DNA from: Bacteroidales bacterium UBA6207
GTDB lineage: Bacteria > Bacteroidota > Bacteroidia > Bacteroidales > F082
Direction of reading: 5' to 3'
Length of the DNA: 7,336 nucleotides
NCBI GenBank assembly: GCA_002421995.1
Contig: DISP01000011.1
Location: 1-7,336, forward strand
The position numbers were made by a program, and so were the translations under genes. Below the pieces are notes generated by a model. That model saw nothing but the letters and a program-made list of their open reading frames with translations, ran no database searches and was not told where the DNA came from. Position 1 is the first letter of the stretch. Each line of letters starts with the position of its first letter. This document shows positions 1 through 5,203 of this stretch, one piece after another.

Positions 1-584
1 GTAAGCTCATCGTCAATACCACCCACCCACAGGCTGATGTTGTGCAGGGAGAGGTTTCGCTGCACATAGTCAATGCCTTCGATGCTGGCAAGGGCCGAAA
101 CGATATGAATATGTTTTGGTGTTCCGTTTACGAGCATGCCACGGATGGTTTTTACGATTGAAGCCCCTGTGGCGAGCATGGGGTCGCTGAGGATCAAAAT
201 TTTACCATTAAGCTCGGGGCTTGAGATGTATTCGACCCGGATGTCGAAATCTTCGTTTTTGTCGTATTTACGATAGGCTGTTATAAAAGCATTGTCAGCT
301 TTGTCAAAGAAGTTCAACATACCCTGGTGCAGCGGAAGTCCTGCGCGCAGGATGGTTCCCAAAACCAAGTTATCAGTGAAAAGCCTCATCTCGGCTGTGC
401 CCAGCGGTGTTGTTACCTCTGTGGGTTTATATTCAAAGGTCTTGCTGATTTCATAAGCGAAAATTTCGCCCAGCCTTTCAAGGTTTTTTCTGAAACGCAT
501 GCGGTCGGCCTGAATTTCAACATCTCTTAGTTCAGCGATAAAATGATTGAATACTGAATTGTTTTCTCCAAGGTTTTTGATCAT
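1..584 (-). CDS. upp: Uracil phosphoribosyltransferase, 3' end cut by window edge
   Basis: This enzyme makes UMP from uracil and PRPP in the cytoplasm (pyrimidine salvage). I translated it by hand from ATG at 584-582; 194 residues are visible and the frame stays open to the left edge. Matches to the family are the N-terminus MIKNLGENNS, the conserved ELRD and RMRFRKNLERLGE stretch (residues 19-40), the TILRAGLPLHQG loop (77-88), and the PRPP-binding signature LILSDPMLATGAS (130-142). It ends in VGGIDDEL just before the edge. Bacteroidota Upp proteins are about 215 residues long, so roughly 20 residues are missing, including the C-terminal GDAGD uracil-binding motif. It lies 107 nt downstream of the acyltransferase gene on the same strand and has its own promoter-like -7 element, so it may be transcribed separately. 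The family identification is secure. Confidence 0.95.
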   Translation of the reverse strand, partial: MIKNLGENNSVFNHFIAELRDVEIQADRMRFRKNLERLGEIFAYEISKTFEYKPTEVTTPLGTAEMRLFTDNLVLGTILRAGLPLHQGMLNFFDKADNAFITAYRKYDKNEDFDIRVEYISSPELNGKILILSDPMLATGASIVKTIRGMLVNGTPKHIHIVSALASIEGIDYVQRNLSLHNISLWVGGIDDEL

Positions 585-589
585 CTTCC

Positions 590-628
590 CAATTATTGAA
601 TCGAGACAAAAATAGCAATTATTGAATC
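590..628. repeat. Perfect 13-bp direct repeat flanking the upp -7 element
   Basis: CAATTATTGAATC occurs at 590-602 and again at 616-628 with no mismatch, separated by a 13-nt spacer (26 bp start to start, about 2.5 helical turns). Each copy contains CAAT-T-ATTG, a short odd-length palindrome. One copy lies in the predicted upp leader and the other between the predicted -33 and -7 positions, a geometry that suits a repressor operator. A regulator is not identified, and an AT-rich chance repeat is possible. Confidence 0.4.
607..614 (-). promoter_or_regulatory. Candidate Bacteroidota -7 promoter element for upp
   Basis: On the minus strand this reads TATTTTTG, an exact match to the Bacteroidota -7 consensus TAnnTTTG. 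It lies 22 nt before the upp start codon, which would give a short leader of about 15 nt. No good TTTG sits at the expected 19-21 nt upstream; the nearest TTTG (minus strand, 631-628) is only 13 nt away, so the -33 element is weak or absent. The site sits exactly in the 13-nt spacer between two copies of a 13-bp direct repeat. Confidence 0.45.
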
Positions 629-691
629 AAACCATTTCTTTTGGATGAAATCTTTGTTGTTGTGCGATGACTTTTGATAAATTCCGGAGGA

Positions 692-1630
692 TTACAGCTT
701 TCGGCGCAGCCGGGCCAGACGCAGGCCCCATTTGAGCGGCCACGGAAGTCTGTTAATAAAAACGCCGGGATAATTGGTTTCTTTGCTGCCAAATCCTTTG
801 TAATAGCGGGCAAGATTGCTGTTGTCGGAGCCTTCGAAGTCGAGCACGAGCGGGCCTCCGCAAAGTTCTTTTATCACCTGATCAATCAGGAATGTTAGTG
901 CATGGTTTTCGCGCCCGAGCTTGGTTGTGCCTGAAAACAGGAAAATGACTTTTCCGTGGCTTTTGAAAAAGATTGCGCCTGCACATAGTTCATTATCAGC
1001 TGTATATGCACCATATAGTCGTGCCTGACTACGGTAGATTCCGGCATAAACAAGGTTGATGAGTCTTTTGTATTCTCTGTCGTTCCAATGGCTGATGGTG
1101 CGCCCGCGGTTGCTGCGAAATATACTCACCACATCTTCAGGACGAATGTTTCGCATGATACTCAGGTTGGCTTCTTGCGCTTTTTTGAGGTTTCGTCTGG
1201 TATTGGTTGCGTAGTTTTTGGCAATCTTGTTGTAGTCAGGAATCAAGTCAAGTTCGTGATTGAGGTGCGACTGAACGTGCGATAAGTTTGTTTCGAGTCG
1301 GTTGTGGGTATTGAGTCGTATATCAATCAAACGATAATGCTTTGGAATAGAAGTGATAAAGCGATTAACGATAGCAGGATTGAGGATGGTTCGCGAATAG
1401 ATTCCGAGTTGTTGTGCAAAAAATGGCTGGAACAGGTAGTGGATCCCCATTCTTTGATTACCGGTCAATGGAAAAACCCGTTCATAATCTTCTTCGATAA
1501 GCGCTTCCCAGTTTTGATGAACAATATCGAGGTACCACGACCATCCATAGACATTGCCGTTGAAAGCCTCACGGATACATTTATCCCATTTTTGCTTATC
1601 TATTTCGCTGTTTTTAAGGTATCTGATCAT
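692..1630 (-). CDS. GNAT/FemAB-like acyltransferase family protein
   Basis: This 312-residue protein has no signal peptide or clear membrane segment. It resembles the two-lobed GNAT/FemAB-type acyltransferases (acetyltransferase_6 / BioF2-like) common in Bacteroidota. Supporting features are the basic NYATNTRRNLKKAQEAN stretch (residues 139-155), typical of the lobe linker, and a C-terminal lobe with the GAIFF strand (218-222), KVIFLFSGT (227-235) and the LDFEGSDNSNLARYYKGFGS signature (263-282). Proteins of this class move an acyl or aminoacyl group to an amine on a surface precursor or small molecule; the substrate here is unknown. The start codon overlaps the stop of the upstream deacetylase-like gene as ATGA (1627-1630), so translation is likely coupled. 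The C-terminal tail is very basic (WGLRLARLRRKL). Fold assignment is moderately secure; the reaction is inference. Confidence 0.7.
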   Translation of the reverse strand: MIRYLKNSEIDKQKWDKCIREAFNGNVYGWSWYLDIVHQNWEALIEEDYERVFPLTGNQRMGIHYLFQPFFAQQLGIYSRTILNPAIVNRFITSIPKHYRLIDIRLNTHNRLETNLSHVQSHLNHELDLIPDYNKIAKNYATNTRRNLKKAQEANLSIMRNIRPEDVVSIFRSNRGRTISHWNDREYKRLINLVYAGIYRSQARLYGAYTADNELCAGAIFFKSHGKVIFLFSGTTKLGRENHALTFLIDQVIKELCGGPLVLDFEGSDNSNLARYYKGFGSKETNYPGVFINRLPWPLKWGLRLARLRRKL

Positions 1631-2961
1631 TTAGCAACACCTTCCTGCAGTGCATATTGAATGATTTTTTCATAGACTGCAACCCAATCTTTCCAGCGCT
1701 TTTGGTTGCTCAGGGTTTCGTTGTGCCAAAGCGTAACAAAGGTTCCGCCAACTGCTTTTACTTCGTCGCACAATGAGAATGCAGTAGCGAGTGCCTGGTT
1801 TTCATCGAGTTTAAGATAGTCGCGCAGGGTGCCGTCCATCAGTGTCACCGGATGGATTCTCAGGGGTGTTATCAGGTCGTGATCGAGGTCGTAGAACAAA
1901 AAACTGTTTGCAATACCTGCTCTGAACCCGGGCTGTGAGGCATAACCCATGGTGTAATCATCCGTAATGTCCAGATCAATCAGGTGGTGATAGGTGGCAG
2001 GAAGGCTCATTCTCAGGTAATGTTGGCGGCTGTGGGTCACATCGCGGTTGAGCACCTCGCTCAAAGCCTTTACCTCGCTGCGGAGTTTTTGCTTGTTATG
2101 AAATGATCCGTAGGAGGGATGAATGCCAACCTCGGCATAATCGCCCAATTGTTTGATGAGTTTCTGGAAAGCAGGGTTGCGCACCGAGATGTTCTTGTCG
2201 TTCAGTCCGTATTCGGCAAATAGGATGAAATAAACAGGATGCAGCTTGTATTTGGATTGCAGAGAGAGCTGCAGCGCAAAAGTATCGAAAGGATCGGGGA
2301 GGTTTTTGCGCAGAACTGCTGTCCGGGTTTTAATTTCAGTATAATCGCCGTTAATCAGGTCGCGGGCATAGGCTCCGAGCGAGCGGTAAAGCCCCTTGTG
2401 CAGATAGGCCCAGGCCGCATCAATGTCGTAGGTAGGTAAAAAACTATAGGATGGAAAGTTGAAAATCAATTGAGGAAACCTGCTTTTCAACGCTCTTGCC
2501 AATGCGCGTGACCAATGATTTACGACAGGTTTTTGCAACAAGCCAAGGTTGTGCAGGCACGAAGATGAAGCTTCGAACCTGCCGTGCTGGTCGGGCGAAA
2601 AAGGCAGATACTCCTCATACCGACTCACAAGATAGAAGCTGGCAGCAAAAGGATCAAAAGGAAGCATGGCGTTGCGGTCATAAACAGGGAAGAATGCTTT
2701 AATGCTTTCAAAATCAAATGCTTTTAGCTCCTGACGGCTAATTTCGCGTTCAAAAAGCAAGTCAACAGCTCTGAAAAAAGGATAATCGCCAACCGCTTGT
2801 TTTCCATAAACAAACTTCAGGGATTGGCTTTGGGCAAATCTCACCGGGTCGGTTGTCAGCTCAAACTTTAGGCCAAGCAACTGACGAAGCAGCAGATCGA
2901 ATGTGTAACTCAATCTGTTGGTGATTTTTGGAACTAAAACAAGCATTGTATCCATCGGCAT
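1627..2961 (-). CDS. Divergent polysaccharide deacetylase-like protein (DUF7033-type)
   Basis: Read from ATG at 2961, the protein has 444 residues and no signal peptide. The N-terminal part (about 1-150, opening MLVLVPKITNRL after the first residues) resembles the DUF7033 region that precedes a NodB-like deacetylase domain in many Bacteroidota. The C-terminal part (about 170-440) carries candidate catalytic motifs: PTYDID (176-181) in place of the classical TFDDG, GIHPSYGSFH (279-288), SRQHYLRM (311-318), DYTMGY and FRAG (335-349), and TLWHNE (410-415). NodB deacetylases remove acetyl groups from GlcNAc-type sugars using a metal. Here the metal ligands would be D179 or D181 and H281, which is inference. 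Start choice is open: TTG at 2964, ATG at 2961, 2955 or 2946. The 2946 start gives the most family-like N-terminus and suits the promoter at 2962-2969. The gene is first in a coupled pair with the acyltransferase. Confidence 0.75.
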   Translation of the reverse strand: MPMDTMLVLVPKITNRLSYTFDLLLRQLLGLKFELTTDPVRFAQSQSLKFVYGKQAVGDYPFFRAVDLLFEREISRQELKAFDFESIKAFFPVYDRNAMLPFDPFAASFYLVSRYEEYLPFSPDQHGRFEASSSCLHNLGLLQKPVVNHWSRALARALKSRFPQLIFNFPSYSFLPTYDIDAAWAYLHKGLYRSLGAYARDLINGDYTEIKTRTAVLRKNLPDPFDTFALQLSLQSKYKLHPVYFILFAEYGLNDKNISVRNPAFQKLIKQLGDYAEVGIHPSYGSFHNKQKLRSEVKALSEVLNRDVTHSRQHYLRMSLPATYHHLIDLDITDDYTMGYASQPGFRAGIANSFLFYDLDHDLITPLRIHPVTLMDGTLRDYLKLDENQALATAFSLCDEVKAVGGTFVTLWHNETLSNQKRWKDWVAVYEKIIQYALQEGVAK

Positions 2962-2993
2962 CAAAAATAACCAAAAAGCGCAAGTGCACCGAA
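2962..2993 (-). promoter_or_regulatory. Candidate promoter of the deacetylase-acyltransferase unit
   Basis: On the minus strand TATTTTTG (2969 to 2962) matches the Bacteroidota -7 consensus TAnnTTTG exactly. TTCG (2993 to 2990), one mismatch from the -33 TTTG, lies exactly 20 nt upstream. Transcription would start near 2955, implying a very short leader and favouring ATG 2946 as the translation start. This is a consensus match only. Confidence 0.4.
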
Positions 2994-3296
2994 GTCGGTA
3001 ATAATTTTGCCAGATGAAAAATAAACAAAACCATTTTAGGCTATGATTCTTCGGCCTGCTTAAGATATAACGCCAACATCAGGGTTTTGTTTTGCTGATA
3101 AGCCTCAGACTGATAACAGGCAAAGGTTCTTTCACATCCCGGTTGCGCTCAGGAAAACAATCCGATGCTTTGATCGCAGGCATGTTTTTTTTCTGACTCA
3201 TGTGCATCGTATCCAGACATCTGTGTCTTTTTCTCATTAGTAGGGCTGATCAATGGCCTTTTTTGTATTTTTGAGGGTCAAAATCCGACATTTTTC
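2970..3296. other. Divergent intergenic region between the minus-strand unit and dnaX
   Basis: No convincing gene is visible in this stretch between divergently read genes. Visible details are a plus-strand TAATTTTG (3002-3009), two CTGATAA copies at 3095-3101 and 3110-3116, and a run of eight T at 3185-3192 preceded only by weak hairpins. The right end carries a promoter-like element for dnaX. The region is long for a simple divergent promoter, but nothing matches an RNA family that I recognise. Confidence 0.5.
3266..3273 (+). promoter_or_regulatory. Candidate -7 promoter element for dnaX
   Basis: TATTTTTG matches the TAnnTTTG consensus exactly and ends 23 nt before the dnaX start codon. 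Transcription would start near 3280, leaving a leader of under 20 nt. No TTTG is present 19-21 nt upstream, so support for the -33 element is missing. Confidence 0.35.
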
Positions 3297-5039
3297 ATGG
3301 ATCAGTTCATCGTTTCAGCCCGTAAATACCGCCCCGCAACCTTTGATATGGTTGTTGGACAACAAGCTATCACCTCAACACTTAAAAATGCCATACGCAA
3401 CAATATTCTGGCACAGGCATTTCTTTTTACCGGTCCAAGGGGGGTTGGAAAGACCACATGCGCACGCATCATGGCCAAAACGATCAACTGCTTGAATCCC
3501 ACTCCTGAAATGGAAGCATGTGATCAGTGTGAATCCTGCGTATCATTCAGAAATTCAGCATCTTTTAATATTCATGAGTTGGATGCAGCATCAAATAATT
3601 CGGTTGATGATATCCGTGCACTGGTGGATCAGGTGCGCATACCACCGCAGGTAGGTCGCTATAAAATTTATATCATTGATGAGGTTCACATGCTTTCGCC
3701 AGCCGCTTTCAATGCTTTTTTAAAGACGCTCGAGGAGCCTCCGTCATACGCTAAATTTATCCTGGCTACCACCGAAAAGCATAAGATCATCCCCACCATC
3801 TTATCACGCTGCCAGATTTTCGATTTCAAACGCATCACTATTGATGATATCGTAAAGCAATTGCGGTATGTTGCACAAAAGGAAGATGTTGATGCTGAGC
3901 ATGATGCGTTGAACGTGATTGCGCAAAAAGCCGATGGCGCCATGCGCGATGCCTTGTCAATTTTTGATCAGATGGTTAGCTTTTCGGGCTCCTCCATAAC
4001 CTACAGGGCGGTGATTGACAACCTCAATGTGTTGGATTACGAGTATTATTTTGCCATGACCGATGCGATGCTCAGTGGAGAGGTGACAGCTGTTTTGCTG
4101 ATGCTCAACGAGATTATTGATAATGGTTTTGACGGACAGCATTTTGTTACAGGACTTGGAAGTCATTTGCGCAACCTGCTCGTGAGTAAAGATGCTGAGA
4201 CAACACGACTGCTCGAAACATCACAGTCGCTACGCGACAGGTACGCCGCTCAGGCTGCATCATGCAGCCCTGCTTTTCTGCTCAAAGCCATTGAGTTGCA
4301 AAACCAGTGCGATCTCAATTATGCACGAAGCAGCAACAAACGCTTGTTGGTTGAGCTGGCGCTGCTCCAAATTTGCGGCATCACAAAACCATTGGTAAAC
4401 GAAGTTGCGCAACCAGCCACAACACTTGCGCCACCGCAAGCAAAAGCAGCTGCCAATGCCGGCCCGACCGAAACCACCCAAGCCTCGGCCACACCCAAGC
4501 CGGCCAACACTTCGAAACCGGAAAACACTACAGTTGCTCAAGCTGCGCCTCCGGAGCAAAAGGAAGTCGCTCAAACGCCTGCTGCTTATGCGCCAAAGCA
4601 GCGTCCCGGGTCGCTTTCGATCAATGCAGCCCTGCAGGACGTTGCCAAAGAGGATACAACTTTGCTTGTTATTGAAACACCGTTTGGTGCAGACGAATTG
4701 CAAAAAGCATGGAATGAGTTTGCCGACAAGCTCACCAATGTTTCGCCAAGTTTTGCCTCTGCAATGAAAAAACATGTTCCGGTTATTATTGGCAGCAAAA
4801 CAATAGAATTTACTGTTGAAAGCAGTCTTATTCAAGCAGATAAATCAAACCTGAACCTGCTTTTGGAACACCTCAAAGCCAAACTTTCAAACAACCAGAT
4901 TGGTCTGGAAGTGAAAGTGATTGAGGCCGAGCCGAGCAAAGAAGCATATACCGATCGCGAGAAGTTTGAAAAAATGGCCGAAAGCCGGCCAATGCTCCGG
5001 CTGTTCAAAGATGAACTGGGGCTTGAAGCAGAAATCTGA
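3297..5039 (+). CDS. dnaX: DNA polymerase III subunit gamma/tau
   Basis: This 580-residue protein is the ATPase core of the clamp loader, which places the sliding clamp on primed DNA at the replication fork. The AAA+ module is complete: Walker A GPRGVGKT (46-53), a zinc site of C65, C75, C78 and C81, Walker B IYIIDEVHML (124-133), sensor 1 LATTE (156-160), the SRC motif with arginine finger R171, and sensor 2 GAMRDAL (214-220). Domain III follows (about 230-365). An Ala/Pro/Thr/Lys-rich linker (about 369-435) leads to a C-terminal tau-like domain (about 438-580) expected to contact the polymerase. The start is set by the conserved FIVSARKYRPATFDMVVGQ opening and by the lack of any upstream in-frame ATG. 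I see no A-AAA-AAG slippery site in or after the linker, so only a full-length product is predicted. It is transcribed away from the deacetylase unit. Confidence 0.97.
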   Translation: MDQFIVSARKYRPATFDMVVGQQAITSTLKNAIRNNILAQAFLFTGPRGVGKTTCARIMAKTINCLNPTPEMEACDQCESCVSFRNSASFNIHELDAASNNSVDDIRALVDQVRIPPQVGRYKIYIIDEVHMLSPAAFNAFLKTLEEPPSYAKFILATTEKHKIIPTILSRCQIFDFKRITIDDIVKQLRYVAQKEDVDAEHDALNVIAQKADGAMRDALSIFDQMVSFSGSSITYRAVIDNLNVLDYEYYFAMTDAMLSGEVTAVLLMLNEIIDNGFDGQHFVTGLGSHLRNLLVSKDAETTRLLETSQSLRDRYAAQAASCSPAFLLKAIELQNQCDLNYARSSNKRLLVELALLQICGITKPLVNEVAQPATTLAPPQAKAAANAGPTETTQASATPKPANTSKPENTTVAQAAPPEQKEVAQTPAAYAPKQRPGSLSINAALQDVAKEDTTLLVIETPFGADELQKAWNEFADKLTNVSPSFASAMKKHVPVIIGSKTIEFTVESSLIQADKSNLNLLLEHLKAKLSNNQIGLEVKVIEAEPSKEAYTDREKFEKMAESRPMLRLFKDELGLEAEI

Positions 5040-5081
5040 CAAATTTTCTGCAAGAATACCACCGCTTATTTTATTCCATAA

Positions 5082-5100
5082 CCATCAGAATTTCTGATGG
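5082..5100 (+). terminator. Hairpin downstream of dnaX, possible terminator
   Basis: CCATCAGAATTTCTGATGG is a perfect inverted repeat about one central T, forming a 7-bp CCATCAG/CTGATGG stem with an AATTT loop. It starts 43 nt after the dnaX stop. There is no U-tract right after it (the next T-run, ATTTTC, is about 10 nt on), so it may be a weak terminator or a 3'-end stabilising hairpin. Confidence 0.35.
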
Positions 5101-5150
5101 CCAATCAGGATTTTCAGCTTATTTAGAAAGATTCTGTATTGGTGTTAATC

Positions 5151-5182
5151 TTTGATTTTACTTGGCTTAAGTTTTAATTTTA
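5151..5182 (+). promoter_or_regulatory. Candidate promoter of the secreted multidomain protein
   Basis: TTTG (5151-5154) is followed after 20 nt by TAATTTTA (5175-5182), one mismatch from TAnnTTTG. This is the best full match in the window to the Bacteroidota housekeeping sigma pattern. Transcription would start near 5189, about 15 nt before the ATG at 5204. It separates this gene from dnaX as its own transcription unit. Confidence 0.5.
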
Positions 5183-5203
5183 CGGCAACCAAATTGCCAT
5201 GTC

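Noticed and set aside
1304..1660. 118-codon plus-strand open frame
   Set aside because: It is antisense to the acyltransferase gene, which has clear family motifs across the same bases.
3014..3046. Tiny open frame of 10 residues (MKNKQNHFRL) after a TAATTTTG element
   Set aside because: It starts only 5 nt after the -7 motif, too close for a leader, and has no conserved feature; likely chance.
4405..4767. 120-codon plus-strand open frame overlapping dnaX in another frame
   Set aside because: The translation is a Pro/Arg/Lys-rich shadow of the Ala/Pro/Thr linker with no promoter or start context of its own.
4260..4835. Long open frame (191 codons) on the minus strand inside dnaX
   Set aside because: It lies fully antisense to the linker and tau region of dnaX, has Cys/Arg-rich low-complexity translation and no recognisable domain; it follows from the composition of the dnaX linker.
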